From contig QOQE01000019.1 in NCBI GenBank assembly GCA_003331935.1, positions 1 to 32,158 of the forward strand: 32,158 nt of DNA, written 5' to 3'. Below the pieces are notes generated by a model that did no database searches, had not been told where the DNA came from, and saw nothing but the letters and a program-made list of their open reading frames with translations. The position numbers and the translations under genes are program-made. The stretch comes from Alphaproteobacteria bacterium. Its GTDB lineage: Bacteria > Pseudomonadota > Alphaproteobacteria > Rhodobacterales > Rhodobacteraceae. Below, piece by piece: positions 7,485-16,626 of the stretch (within the stretch, counting starts at the first letter, position 1; each line of letters begins with the position of its first letter).

Positions 7485-8984
7485 TTAGCGAATGTCTTTT
7501 AGCATTGTCCTCGCACTGTAAGATAAATCTTCCAAATTTTGACCGGTATCAATATTCTTTGATATCTCTTTGCCAAGTTCTACACCCCATTGATCAAAAC
7601 TATTAATTCCCCATAACAATCCACACACAATAGTCGCGTTTTCATAGAGTGCGAGTAGTTTGCCTAAGGACTCGGCATTGGTCTTATCCCAGCTAATGAA
7701 AGTGGACGGTCGATTACCGGTCATGTTTCTATATTGATCCTTATTTGTCTGTGTTCCCGTGATAAGGGCTTCCGCCTGCGCAATAGCATTTACTATTAAC
7801 CTTGAATGGGGTTCTAACTCTTTATTATTCTCATTAAATGTATTTTTACCCTCAAATGGGACCAAAAACTCCACTGGAATTTTTTCTATGCCTTGATGAA
7901 GAAACTGAAAAAAACTGTGCTGCGACTCAGTCCCAATTTCACCAAATACCAAAGGTGCTGCAGGTAACTCTAGATTATTACCTAGAGCATCAAAGCTTTT
8001 CCCATTGCTTTCCATTTCTACCTGCTGAAACCAACTAGGGAAATATTTCAAACCAATTTCATAAGGAACAATAGCAAGACTTTGAAGATTAAGAATGTTT
8101 CTATTCCATATTCTTGTTAAACCAAGAATATATGGTAAGTTAAAGTCAAGCTCCTCTTCCAAAAAGTGCTTGTCCATTTTATATGCTCCCGCCAGAAGCT
8201 GCGTGTAGCTATCTAAACCCAGAGATACGACTAAACCTAAACCAAAATGTGACCAAATGGAGAACCGTCCTCCCACCCCCTCGGGCACCTCAAAAATAGC
8301 ATTTTCATCAAACCCTGCTTCCGCCGCTTTCTCTGGGAAAGACGTAACTGCTACCGCATGATCATTCAGATCTAATCCCTCGCTATCGAGAAAATTCTTA
8401 ACAAACCTAAGATTTTCTAATGTTTCTTCTGTAGAAAATGATTTAGAGTTAAATATAAAAAATGTCTCTCTAGTGTCCTTCTCTTTTAGAACATTTTGGA
8501 GATTGGTCACATCAAGATTTGATACGTTTACGAGTGACGGTCCCCTCTTTTCGTTCTTCAAAGCATAATACACCATTTTCACTCCAAGATCTGATCCCCC
8601 TATTCCTACATTAATTAAATTTTTAATTTTTCTATTTTTTAGAAGAGATATAAAAGACCTGTACCGCTGAGCTTTCTTTTTTAGTCGGTTTGGGTTTCTC
8701 TCGAGAAAATGTGAGACAAACCTATTCTCGGTAACATTGGCAAATGATCCATTAAAAAGCCTTTTTTTATCATCCTCGAAGTTATTAGCCCTTCCGAGTA
8801 ACTTAAGTTTAGCAAATTGCTTTGAGCTTATGAGCTGTCTTGTGATATCCAGTGATATTTCCTCAAATGAAAATGTAAATTCTTTTTGTCTGTCCGAATT
8901 TCGGAGTACATCCGCTATAACAAACTCCGACTTAATTTCATCCTCCAGAATTTCTTTAAAATATTTATTGCTATTAAGTTGCAT
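7485..8984 (-). CDS. pgi: Glucose-6-phosphate isomerase
   Basis: Interconverts glucose 6-phosphate and fructose 6-phosphate in the cytoplasm. With 499 residues it is at the compact end of the family (E. coli Pgi has 549). Motifs in order are GIGGSDLG at 127-134, NSKSFSTEET at 179-188 (phosphate binding), EGVGGRFSIWS at 235-245 and MESNGKS at 324-330. The GEIGTESQHSFFQFLHQG block at 348-365 carries catalytic Glu349 and His363, and DQWGVELGK at 464-472 carries Lys472. All active-site positions appear intact. It starts with ATG and stands apart from other sugar genes here. Confidence 0.96.
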   Translation of the reverse strand: MQLNSNKYFKEILEDEIKSEFVIADVLRNSDRQKEFTFSFEEISLDITRQLISSKQFAKLKLLGRANNFEDDKKRLFNGSFANVTENRFVSHFLERNPNRLKKKAQRYRSFISLLKNRKIKNLINVGIGGSDLGVKMVYYALKNEKRGPSLVNVSNLDVTNLQNVLKEKDTRETFFIFNSKSFSTEETLENLRFVKNFLDSEGLDLNDHAVAVTSFPEKAAEAGFDENAIFEVPEGVGGRFSIWSHFGLGLVVSLGLDSYTQLLAGAYKMDKHFLEEELDFNLPYILGLTRIWNRNILNLQSLAIVPYEIGLKYFPSWFQQVEMESNGKSFDALGNNLELPAAPLVFGEIGTESQHSFFQFLHQGIEKIPVEFLVPFEGKNTFNENNKELEPHSRLIVNAIAQAEALITGTQTNKDQYRNMTGNRPSTFISWDKTNAESLGKLLALYENATIVCGLLWGINSFDQWGVELGKEISKNIDTGQNLEDLSYSARTMLKDIR

Positions 8985-9058
8985 TTTCTAATGACACACG
9001 TTTGAACATTTTTTTGTTTATATCTGATGGCACACCAGCAATATGATGTCCAATTTTT

Positions 9059-9985
9059 TTAACCCGATATTTTTTTTTCATTATCCCCAAGTATCATAAA
9101 TAGATAAACGCCAAACAATACAATAAATAATGAAATTAAATGATAAATGTATAGTTTCTCACCCAGCAAAAGTACGCCTAGAATTGCCGCGAAGATAGGT
9201 AAAAAGTTTATAAAAAGTCCTGCTTTGGATGCCCCTACTAGCTCAACACCCCTTATAAAAAAAACCTGTGCAAGGAAAGATGGGACAAAAGCGATATATA
9301 GTATCGTAATCCAGGCAGTACGCGTAAGAGGAAGCTGTATACCTCCCAGATAGTGTTCTGTAATTAGCAGTGGAATAGAAAATATTAAAGCACTCAACGA
9401 AAAATAAGTCATTAGTACAATAGGATCGATTAACGGTTTGTTTTTCAGCCCGAGGGTAAAACCAGAGTAGAAAAAACAAGCGCAGAGCATTACCACATCG
9501 CCATAATTAAAAGACAGTAAAATTAATTTCTCATAGTCGCCTTGACTTACTACTACTATGACACCCAAAAAAGCTATTATCAATCCCATGATTTTAGTTG
9601 CATTGACATTTTCCTTAAATAATATTACCGACCCTAATAGAATTACCGCTGGCATGATGCCTTGAATGATCCCCAAGTTTATTGCCGTTGTGTTCTGGGC
9701 TGCTATATAAAACAGGGCATTAAAGCCAGTCAGCCCAAGTGATCCCATCAAGCAAAGCCAAAGAAATTTTCCATGTATTAAGTTAGAAGATGTAATTAAT
9801 TTTTTATTTAGAAATAGAATTAAAAAAATCGAGATAATAAACCATCTTAAAAATACAACAACCATGGGTGACATTTCCCCAGTTGACATTCTCCCGGCTA
9901 TCGTATTTCCAGCCCAACCAAGCATTGCTAAGCAAAGCAGAAGTATACCGTTTTTTAAAAAAGAAGAATAAAATCCGTAAAACAC
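9059..9985 (-). CDS. EamA/DMT-superfamily transporter
   Basis: A 308-residue inner-membrane protein with about ten hydrophobic helices arranged as two EamA repeats. The first has the family motif near GWAGNTIAGR (residues 23-32), and the second carries the ALILGVLLLGEKLY-like segment near the C-terminus that typically ends the second domain. Members export amino acids or other metabolites; the substrate here cannot be told. The GTG at 9983-9985 is the longest start. ATG at residue 21 is possible but would remove most of helix 1. It lies between pgi and tRNA-Arg on the same strand, without an evident operon partner. Confidence 0.88.
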   Translation of the reverse strand: MFYGFYSSFLKNGILLLCLAMLGWAGNTIAGRMSTGEMSPMVVVFLRWFIISIFLILFLNKKLITSSNLIHGKFLWLCLMGSLGLTGFNALFYIAAQNTTAINLGIIQGIMPAVILLGSVILFKENVNATKIMGLIIAFLGVIVVVSQGDYEKLILLSFNYGDVVMLCACFFYSGFTLGLKNKPLIDPIVLMTYFSLSALIFSIPLLITEHYLGGIQLPLTRTAWITILYIAFVPSFLAQVFFIRGVELVGASKAGLFINFLPIFAAILGVLLLGEKLYIYHLISLFIVLFGVYLFMILGDNEKKISG

Positions 9986-10015
9986 CGAGCGACTTTCTTT
10001 AGGTGATATAAAGTT

Positions 10016-10092
10016 TGGTGACCCCGGTACGATTCGAACGTACGACCTACTGATTAGAAGTCAGTTGCTCTATCCAGCTGAGCTACGGGGCC
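10016..10092 (-). tRNA. trnR(ucu): tRNA-Arg (anticodon UCU)
   Basis: Read on the minus strand, this folds as a complete 77-base cloverleaf with encoded CCA. The acceptor stem is GGCCCCG/CGGGGTC (one G-U pair), with discriminator A. The anticodon stem ACTGA/TCAGT holds the loop CTTCTAA, giving anticodon TCT (genomic 10056-10058). The T-arm contains GTTCGAATC. It reads AGA and AGG codons. Confidence 0.97.
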
Positions 10093-10120
10093 AAGAGAGA
10101 AAGTGGTATCATGCCAAGAG

Positions 10121-10126
10121 TTTATA
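10121..10126 (-). promoter_or_regulatory. Candidate -10 element for tRNA-Arg
   Basis: TATAAA on the minus strand, placed so that transcription would begin about 20 bases before the mature tRNA 5' end. No convincing -35 hexamer is seen at 16-18 bases upstream. Confidence 0.3.
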
Positions 10127-10192
10127 GTAAATTTAAATTTTATCAAATTTGCCTAGGCTCTCAACTAAAAGACAAGATTTAGACAATTATAG

Positions 10193-10504
10193 CTAGTGGG
10201 TCCATGGCCTCTTTCTATTGTAATCAAAGTTATCACCATAGCCATTTTTTCTGATATTCATCTTTCTTTCAGAGCCTACATCAATAAAAAACAAAAGATT
10301 ATTTTTCCTCGCATACAGAGTTGCCTCTTCTTTTGTTTCAAATTTTAATCGTATTTGAGTGGTTGTATCAGTAGATCCGATCCAACGCATAACCTGGTCA
10401 ATTGGCTTATGATCGTTTTGGTCAAATTCTAGGAACCATTGATCTGCGTTACCAGTACCTGACTGCATTGCTGTCTTAGATGTCTTAAAAATTCGTGCTA
10501 CCAT
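10193..10504 (-). CDS. NADH dehydrogenase (complex I) NDUFS4-like accessory subunit
   Basis: A 103-residue protein of the ETC complex I subunit family, known from alphaproteobacteria and mitochondria (18-kDa AQDQ/NDUFS4 subunit). It contacts the NADH-oxidising arm of complex I. Visible features are the ARIFKTSKTAMQSG start (residues 3-16), WFLEFD, then MRWIGSTDTTTQIRLKFETK (40-59) and EEATLYARKNN. The diagnostic C-terminal NFDYNRKRPWTH is present. I chose ATG at 10502-10504; the in-frame TTG one codon earlier adds only a Met. It is divergent from uvrB, sharing the 106-base gap 10505-10610, and no other nuo gene is nearby. Confidence 0.92.
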   Translation of the reverse strand: MVARIFKTSKTAMQSGTGNADQWFLEFDQNDHKPIDQVMRWIGSTDTTTQIRLKFETKEEATLYARKNNLLFFIDVGSERKMNIRKNGYGDNFDYNRKRPWTH

Positions 10505-10542
10505 CAAAAATTTCCAAAAATCAGTTTAAATTTTGTAAATGA

Positions 10543-10563
10543 TATTATATTGAACTAGTGAAC
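10543..10563 (+). promoter_or_regulatory. Candidate uvrB promoter/operator with GAAC direct repeat
   Basis: A -10-like TATTAT at 10543-10548 is followed by GAAC at 10552-10555 and again at 10560-10563, four bases apart, where RNA polymerase would start. The half-site GAAC/GTTC is the LexA half-site of alphaproteobacteria, but their spacing is normally seven bases, so operator function is a guess. Confidence 0.25.
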
Positions 10564-10610
10564 TTTTAAACCTTTAAATCTAATATGAATGTAAAAATCT
10601 TGCCAAAGTT

Positions 10611-12653
10611 ATGAACAATATAAGTGAGATAATTATCGAAAAGAATGATTTGCGTGTAGTTTCGGAGTTTAGTCCGGCTGGTGACCAACCTGCGGCTATT
10701 GAGGAGTTGGTCGGAGGATTAAGCAAGGGAGAAAAGAATCAAGTTTTGCTCGGAGCAACGGGTACAGGCAAAACATTCACAATGGCCAAAATAATTGAAG
10801 CAACTCAACGCCCAGCACTTATTCTTGCTCCTAACAAAACATTGGCAGGTCAGCTATTTGGAGAATTTCAGAAATTCTTTCCCGATAACGCTGTGGAATA
10901 TTTTGTTTCTTATTACGACTATTACCAGCCGGAAGCGTATGTCCCGAGATCAGATACCTATATAGAAAAAGAAGCTCAGATAAACGAACAAATCGACAGA
11001 ATGAGGCACTCGGCTACTAGATCTCTGCTTGAAAGGAAAGATGTAGTCATTGTTGCATCCGTGTCCTGCATTTACGGGATAGGTTCTGTTGAGACCTACA
11101 GCTCGATGACGCAAAGTTTTAATAAAGGAGGGACTTTTAATCAACAACAGGTAGTAAAAAATTTGGTCGAGCAACAATATAGGAGAAATGATAAGAATTT
11201 TCAAAGAGGTTGTTTTAGGGTTAGAGGTGACACGCTTGACGTTTGGCCAGCTCACCTGGAGGATAGGGCCTGGAGGTTCCTTTTCTTTGGTGATGAGATA
11301 GAAAAAATTGTTGAATTTGATCCATTAACTGGAAAAAAGCTTGAAGAGTTACAGCAAGCTAAAATCTATGCGAACTCGCACTACGTAACTCCCCGACCAA
11401 CTTTGCAGCAAGCAATTAAAAACATTAGAGCAGAGCTTGTTCTGAGGCTTAAACAGCTCAATGATGAAAACAAGTTGTTAGAGGCGCAGCGGTTAGAGCA
11501 GAGAACAAACTTTGATTTAGAAATGATCGAGGCAACTGGCATGTGTAATGGTATCGAAAACTACTCTAGATATCTTACAGGTAGGAAGCCTGGAGAGCCT
11601 CCACCCACTCTTTTTGAGTATATTCCTGATAATGCAATTGTATTTGCCGATGAAAGTCATGTGAGCATTCCACAACTTGGTGGCATGTTTAAAGGAGATT
11701 TCAGAAGAAAAAGTACACTTTCAGAGTATGGTTTTAGACTTCCCTCATGTACTGATAATAGGCCACTTAAATTTGAAGAGTGGGATGCTATGAGACCCCA
11801 CACAATTTATGTATCGGCTACTCCAGGTCCGTGGGAATTAGATCAAACAAAGGGTGTTTTCACCGAGCAACTCATAAGACCTACAGGCCTAATTGACCCA
11901 GAAATTGAGGTTAGACCCACTGACTCTCAAATAGATGATCTAATAGAAGAAGTGAACAAGGTAACGGATCGAAACCTTAGAACCCTTTGCACAGTCCTTA
12001 CAAAGAAAATGGCCGAAGACCTTACCGAATATCTTCATGAGAAAGGGATTAGAGTGCGATACATGCACTCAGATATCGATACTCTGGAAAGATTAGAAAT
12101 TTTGCGAGATCTACGCATAGGAACATTTGACGTTTTAGTGGGAATTAACCTACTTAGAGAAGGTTTAGATATTCCAGAATGCGGGCTTGTAGCGATATTG
12201 GACGCTGACAAAGAAGGGTTTTTGCGTTCTGAAACCTCACTAGTTCAAACTATAGGACGGGCAGCGAGAAATGTTAATGGAAAAGTTCTCATGTATGCTG
12301 ACACCATCACAAAAAGTATGCAAAAATCTATAGAGGAAACTGATAGGCGCCGTAATAAACAAAAAACGTATAATGCAGCAAATAACATAACACCTAAAAC
12401 GATAGAAAAGAATGTTAACGATATATTAGAGGGTCTTTATAAAGGAGATACCGATCAAGCTAGAGTAACAGCTGACTTGGAAAAGACTCCCGGTATCGGT
12501 CATAATCTAACTAGTCATCTCGAGGATTTAAAAACGCAAATGCTTAAGGCAGCAGAAAATCTTCATTTTGAAGAAGCCGCCAGAATAAGAGATCAAATAC
12601 AGAAACTAGAAAAGACAGAGTTGGAAATAAAAAAAGATCCATTCGTTAGATAA
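10611..12653 (+). CDS. uvrB: Excinuclease ABC subunit B
   Basis: UvrB is the damage-verifying helicase of nucleotide excision repair, loaded by UvrA and acting with UvrC. The 680-residue length is typical. In order: Walker A GATGTGKT at 48-55; the DNA-clamping beta-hairpin with its run of tyrosines YYDYYQPEAYVPRSDTYIEK at 101-120; a DEAD-like ADESH box; SATPGPWE; the helicase motifs NLLREGLDIPE and QTIGRAARN; and a C-terminal UVR domain (LHFEEAARIRDQI) that binds UvrC. The ATG at 10611 has no strong Shine-Dalgarno. It converges on the DUF4864 gene with only three bases between stops. Confidence 0.97.
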   Translation: MNNISEIIIEKNDLRVVSEFSPAGDQPAAIEELVGGLSKGEKNQVLLGATGTGKTFTMAKIIEATQRPALILAPNKTLAGQLFGEFQKFFPDNAVEYFVSYYDYYQPEAYVPRSDTYIEKEAQINEQIDRMRHSATRSLLERKDVVIVASVSCIYGIGSVETYSSMTQSFNKGGTFNQQQVVKNLVEQQYRRNDKNFQRGCFRVRGDTLDVWPAHLEDRAWRFLFFGDEIEKIVEFDPLTGKKLEELQQAKIYANSHYVTPRPTLQQAIKNIRAELVLRLKQLNDENKLLEAQRLEQRTNFDLEMIEATGMCNGIENYSRYLTGRKPGEPPPTLFEYIPDNAIVFADESHVSIPQLGGMFKGDFRRKSTLSEYGFRLPSCTDNRPLKFEEWDAMRPHTIYVSATPGPWELDQTKGVFTEQLIRPTGLIDPEIEVRPTDSQIDDLIEEVNKVTDRNLRTLCTVLTKKMAEDLTEYLHEKGIRVRYMHSDIDTLERLEILRDLRIGTFDVLVGINLLREGLDIPECGLVAILDADKEGFLRSETSLVQTIGRAARNVNGKVLMYADTITKSMQKSIEETDRRRNKQKTYNAANNITPKTIEKNVNDILEGLYKGDTDQARVTADLEKTPGIGHNLTSHLEDLKTQMLKAAENLHFEEAARIRDQIQKLEKTELEIKKDPFVR

Positions 12654-12656
12654 TTA

Positions 12657-13088
12657 TTAGGTTTCGTCTGCCGATTTTATGGTTAGCACTCCAGCTATCT
12701 TCCATACACTGCCATTTTTTTCTAAAATATAGTCATACGACTCTAGTGATCCATTATATGATTGGAATAAAACTCGCTGAATACACCTATTACCAAGATC
12801 TTTAAAAGTGGTGAATTTATAGCTCTTCGGTTTCCATATAATAGGGTACCCATTCCTTACCATTAAACCAAAAATATCCGGGCTGGGGAACTGAGCTTGA
12901 ATGTTAGGTGCAGCGAACGTGTAGGCTTTCTTAACGTCGTTTTGTTTAAATGCATCAATTTGCGAGCTTATGGTATAACGAACCGCCTCCATAACTGTTC
13001 CACCTTCATCCGCAAAAACTGCAGCTTTTAAATGCACAACAAATAATAGGAGAACCAAAAATTTGTTTATAATTAGCTTCCACTTCAT
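12657..13088 (-). CDS. DUF4864 family exported protein
   Basis: A 143-residue protein with a Sec-type signal peptide (hydrophobic residues 6-25, cleavage near FADEG). The mature part resembles a small SnoaL/NTF2-like fold as in DUF4864: SSQIDAFKQNDVKKAYTFAA near 41-60, then QFPSPDIFGLMVRNGYP, and a closing WKIAGV strand. The biochemical role is unknown; I infer a periplasmic location from the signal. Its ATG overlaps the lysK stop as ATGA, so it is translated with lysK in one operon, though no functional link is known. Confidence 0.8.
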   Translation of the reverse strand: MKWKLIINKFLVLLLFVVHLKAAVFADEGGTVMEAVRYTISSQIDAFKQNDVKKAYTFAAPNIQAQFPSPDIFGLMVRNGYPIIWKPKSYKFTTFKDLGNRCIQRVLFQSYNGSLESYDYILEKNGSVWKIAGVLTIKSADET

Positions 13089-14650
13089 CGTAAAACCTCA
13101 TTAAACTTTTCAACTGTTTTATCTTTGCCAAGCAAAGAGAAAAAGCTTCCTAGCCTAGGGCCACTTTGACTACCCAGTAAAACTTCATATATCAATTTGA
13201 ACCAATCTCTATTATTTTCAAACCCCTTTTTTTTCCCAACATCCAGGATAGCTTGTTGGATTTCGTTTGCTTCCCAGTGTTCGTCAAGCAATTCTAACTT
13301 TCTTACCAACTCAACTAGAGCGTCACGTTCATTATCTGAAGGTTGCTTGAAAACACGCGCAGATTTTAAAAAATCGTTAAAGTAATTGATAGCATTTTGC
13401 ATAGCTCCATGCATAGTGGGGTTCATAGAATTATTATTATCACTAAGATATTTTTGTACAAATGACAGCAGGGTCTCTATACTTGTTGAGCCTGTGGCAC
13501 CTGCAAGATTCATAAGCATTGAAAAAGAAACAAGTAATTCTGACTTAGGAGGTTCCCCATGATGAATATGCCAAACCGGGTTCTCAAACTTGTCGCTTTT
13601 ACTCTGTTGCTGATATGTTTCTAAGAACTTGTGGTAATCATCGACAGATCTTGGAATGGAGTCAAAATAGAGCCTCTTTGCGGTCTTAGGCTTTTGAAAC
13701 ATAAAAAGACTTAAAGAATCTTTTGAACCGTACCTTAACCACTCTTCTATTGATAAACCATTGCCTTTTGATTTTGATATTTTTTGTCCTTGATCGTCTA
13801 AAAATAGCTCATAAAAAAATTGGTACGGTGCTTTCCTCCCGAGTAATCTGCATATTTTTGATGCCAGATTTGCGGACGGAATTAAATCTTTACCATACAT
13901 TTCATAATCTACAGATAACGCAAACCATCTCATAGCCCAATCAGCTTTCCATTGTAATTTTACGTTTCCATCAGTAACTGGTGTTTTAACTTTCTCTCCA
14001 TCAATATCTTCGAAGACTATAGAATGAGTTTTAGTATCTATTTCAAGAGTTGGCACTTGCAAAACTTTACCTGATTTTTTACTTATTGGTAAAAATGGTG
14101 AATATGTTAATTTTCTTTCAGCCCCAAGAGAGGGTAGCATTATTTCCATAATATCATCATATTTAGCCAGAACTTGCACCAATGCGTCGTTAAAAAGACC
14201 CTCAGAATAGCACTTGGTTGATGAAATAAACTCATACTCAAAGTTAAAGCCGTCAAGAAATTCACATAATTTACTATTATTGTGTTCAGCAAAACTATTG
14301 TGGGTACCAAACGGATCAGTCACTTTTGATAGAGGCAACTCTAAGTCTTTCTCTACTAACTCTCTATTTGGTATATTGTCTGGAACTTTTCGAAGGCCAT
14401 CCAAGTCATCTGAAAAGCACAACAGATTGGTCTTCACTTCATATAACTTTTCAAACGAGTGTCGTACCATTGACGTTCTCATGACTTCTCCAAACGTTCC
14501 AATATGCGGTAGTCCGGAGGGACCATAGCCAGTTTGAAAAGTGATTTTATCTTTATTCTCGTTGATACTGCTTAAATGTTTCTTCAAGCCAACTGCTTCT
14601 TGCATTGGCCAGGCTTTGATATTAGCAGGAATATGATTTACCTGTTTCAC
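13085..14650 (-). CDS. lysK: Lysyl-tRNA synthetase, class I
   Basis: Charges tRNA-Lys. This is the class I type, found in archaea and most alphaproteobacteria instead of the usual class II LysS. The HIGH-type signature GPSGLPHIGTFGEV is at 43-56 and the KMSKS-type loop KISKSKGNG at 290-298. The 521-residue length is normal. The start is GTG at 14648-14650. The 8-base unit CTGTTTCA is tandemly duplicated at 14642-14657 (plus strand), so a second out-of-frame GTG lies 8 bases upstream. No ATG before residue 16 is available, and residues before AWPMQEA are expected in the family. It is divergent from the TerB-domain gene. Confidence 0.96.
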   Translation of the reverse strand: MKQVNHIPANIKAWPMQEAVGLKKHLSSINENKDKITFQTGYGPSGLPHIGTFGEVMRTSMVRHSFEKLYEVKTNLLCFSDDLDGLRKVPDNIPNRELVEKDLELPLSKVTDPFGTHNSFAEHNNSKLCEFLDGFNFEYEFISSTKCYSEGLFNDALVQVLAKYDDIMEIMLPSLGAERKLTYSPFLPISKKSGKVLQVPTLEIDTKTHSIVFEDIDGEKVKTPVTDGNVKLQWKADWAMRWFALSVDYEMYGKDLIPSANLASKICRLLGRKAPYQFFYELFLDDQGQKISKSKGNGLSIEEWLRYGSKDSLSLFMFQKPKTAKRLYFDSIPRSVDDYHKFLETYQQQSKSDKFENPVWHIHHGEPPKSELLVSFSMLMNLAGATGSTSIETLLSFVQKYLSDNNNSMNPTMHGAMQNAINYFNDFLKSARVFKQPSDNERDALVELVRKLELLDEHWEANEIQQAILDVGKKKGFENNRDWFKLIYEVLLGSQSGPRLGSFFSLLGKDKTVEKFNEVLR

Positions 14651-14683
14651 TGTTTCACGCCCCAGGAAATAAAAATATAAAAA

Positions 14684-14712
14684 TTGTTCTCATAGATTGA
14701 GTTTCGTATAAT
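14684..14712 (+). promoter_or_regulatory. Sigma-70 type promoter of the TerB-domain gene
   Basis: TTGTTC (14684-14689), a 17-base spacer and a perfect TATAAT (14707-14712) give the best promoter in the window. The predicted start is about 23 bases before the ATG at 14742. Confidence 0.6.
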
Positions 14713-14741
14713 ATAAAAGGTACAAAATTGCTAGTACTTAA

Positions 14742-15170
14742 ATGGATATTAACTCAAGCACAACAATATTGAGCCCCCAAGATGCTTTGGTAGCCATAAT
14801 GATTGCAGAAGGAACATCACATCGGGGTGTTACAAAAATAGAATTTGTTTCGATAATGAAAATTGTTGAGCATCTTCCAATATTTAAAGATTATGACGTT
14901 TCTCGTGTAAAAACTATCGCTGAAACAGTTTATGACATATTCGAAGAAGAAGATGGGCTCGATGCACTTTTTGGCTTGATAAAGGTATCTTTGCCTGAGC
15001 ATCTCTTTGAGACAGCCTATGCATTAGCTTGTGATGTAGCTGCAGCAGACGGACGATTAAAAGAGATCGAGCTCCAACTATTAAGAGAAATAAGGTACGA
15101 GTTAAACATAGACCGGCTTCACGGAGCGGCCATAGAAAGGGGTGCAAGGGCAAGGCATCTTACGATCTAG
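14742..15170 (+). CDS. TerB-domain (tellurite-resistance-like) protein
   Basis: A 142-residue helical protein without signal peptide. The domain spans roughly residues 12-135: SPQDALVAIMIAEG at the start, a central FDYDVS-type acidic segment, and the characteristic acidic helix pair ALACDVAAADGRLKEIELQ near 95-113. TerB-like domains bind divalent metal and often act beside membrane or surface processes; tellurite resistance itself should not be assumed. No other ter gene is present. It has its own strong promoter and faces dacB with 10 bases between stops. Confidence 0.8.
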   Translation: MDINSSTTILSPQDALVAIMIAEGTSHRGVTKIEFVSIMKIVEHLPIFKDYDVSRVKTIAETVYDIFEEEDGLDALFGLIKVSLPEHLFETAYALACDVAAADGRLKEIELQLLREIRYELNIDRLHGAAIERGARARHLTI

Positions 15171-15180
15171 AACAAGCAAT

Positions 15181-16626
15181 CTAAACCTGACCTATTAATT
15201 TTCGAATTATTTGTCTTTCCTGTATGACGGCCCTGGAAAGCCAAGCAGAAGAGCCCCTTGGCCTTTCAAAATTACTACTTGAATTTTCTTTTCTTTTTCG
15301 CAGGTCCGCTGAGAATATAGAAAACGCCAATATGGGTTTATCCTCTTTACATATGTATCCAGCTAATCCCCGTATGTAATGCATTGTACCTGATTTAGCT
15401 TTTACAGTTATGTTACCAACCGAGCTAACTTTACCTTTTGATGTATAAATTGGAGTAAGTTTTAAAACTGGCAAAAGACTTTTTTGGACTTTTTCTTGCA
15501 TTAAAAACCTTCTAAAGTCTTCTGATGTTGAAAAGCTTCCTGCAGACAAGCCACTATGATTTAAGAATAACGAGTTTTGCTTGCCGGTGATCATCCTAAA
15601 CCATCTAGTCATAAGCAAGGCTGACTGGTCAAGATCGTATAGATTGGATGAAATAGTTCTACTCGCAGCAAGCCCTATTGACTCGGTCACCATATTTTTT
15701 GAGTATTTTAAAGCGTTTTTCAAGATTGAGGTTTTTTTGTCTGAGTAGTGAGTACAAAGAAGTTTACTTTTCTTGGGCACCACCCCTCTCTCTAGATGTC
15801 TAATCTCAATTCCTCTATCAATAAGGAGCTGTCTAAAAACCTCAGCAGTATAATAGGAGCTCTCTCGAACTGGTAGCCACCGACTACCTTTTCTACTTAA
15901 TATTCTTTTATTTACTGACCAACTCTCCGTTAATTCATTCTTATCAATCTTATAATTATAGACGGGTCCCTTATAATTTTCCAAATCCATAGTAATGTTT
16001 GTAACTTTTGTAGAATTCTTTAAGCCAGGTGCTGTTAAAGAAATGTTATATTTTCCTTTTTCCACTCGGTTCCACTTAAATAAAATGCGATTTTCATTGA
16101 GGTTAATTGCTCCCATGCCTGGGTTATATGCATACTGAGGGAGTTGGTGATTATTGATATAGTTTACGTCAGGCAGATAACTATTATCATAGAATAGCTT
16201 TCCTTCTATTTTGGTTATACCTAAATTTTTTACAGAAGCTATAAACAGAGATAAATCGTCAGTCTTCAGTGTAGGGTCTCCATAGCCCTTAAAATAGAGA
16301 TCACCGAGTAAAACATCATCCTTTATGATGCCATCGAGAAATAATTCAGTTTTAAATGGAGCAAATGTGTAATTGTTATTTAGATAATAAGATGCGGTCA
16401 CCATTTTTGTTACAGAAGCAATTGGTAGCTTTAATTTCTCATTATGTCGACCTATGAGCATGTTTGATCTAAGGTCTATTGCCATAAAACTAGTGTTTTT
16501 TTCAAAGCCAGATTTCTTGATTAAACTGGTAAAAATGTTTGTTACCTTTGCGACAGCGCCCAGAGGAATAATCCCTGTAAATGCAGTTAGCGTGGTCAAA
16601 GTAATAAATTTTCTTTTACTTAGCAT
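15181..16626 (-). CDS. dacB: D-alanyl-D-alanine carboxypeptidase/endopeptidase (PBP4 family)
   Basis: Trims or cleaves peptidoglycan cross-links in the periplasm. The 481-residue protein carries the serine-peptidase triad of penicillin-binding proteins: SVTK at 71-74 (nucleophile Ser71), SKN at 309-311 and KSG at 411-413. The long insert between the first two motifs is typical of the S13/PBP4 type. The signal peptide is residues 1 to about 26. Its KRKFITL start resembles a Tat motif but lacks the second Arg, so Sec export is more likely. The ATG overlaps the end of nadD by 11 bases, indicating coupling. Confidence 0.94.
   Translation of the reverse strand: MLSKRKFITLTTLTAFTGIIPLGAVAKVTNIFTSLIKKSGFEKNTSFMAIDLRSNMLIGRHNEKLKLPIASVTKMVTASYYLNNNYTFAPFKTELFLDGIIKDDVLLGDLYFKGYGDPTLKTDDLSLFIASVKNLGITKIEGKLFYDNSYLPDVNYINNHQLPQYAYNPGMGAINLNENRILFKWNRVEKGKYNISLTAPGLKNSTKVTNITMDLENYKGPVYNYKIDKNELTESWSVNKRILSRKGSRWLPVRESSYYTAEVFRQLLIDRGIEIRHLERGVVPKKSKLLCTHYSDKKTSILKNALKYSKNMVTESIGLAASRTISSNLYDLDQSALLMTRWFRMITGKQNSLFLNHSGLSAGSFSTSEDFRRFLMQEKVQKSLLPVLKLTPIYTSKGKVSSVGNITVKAKSGTMHYIRGLAGYICKEDKPILAFSIFSADLRKRKENSSSNFERPRGSSAWLSRAVIQERQIIRKLIGQV

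Noticed and set aside
10016-10092. tRNA-Arg as an integration site for a mobile element
   Set aside because: No integrase, no repeated tRNA 3' end and no foreign-looking genes lie on either side.
14742-15170. A tellurite-resistance system
   Set aside because: Only a lone TerB-like domain is present, without terC, terD, terZ or other partners; the domain name does not prove the phenotype.
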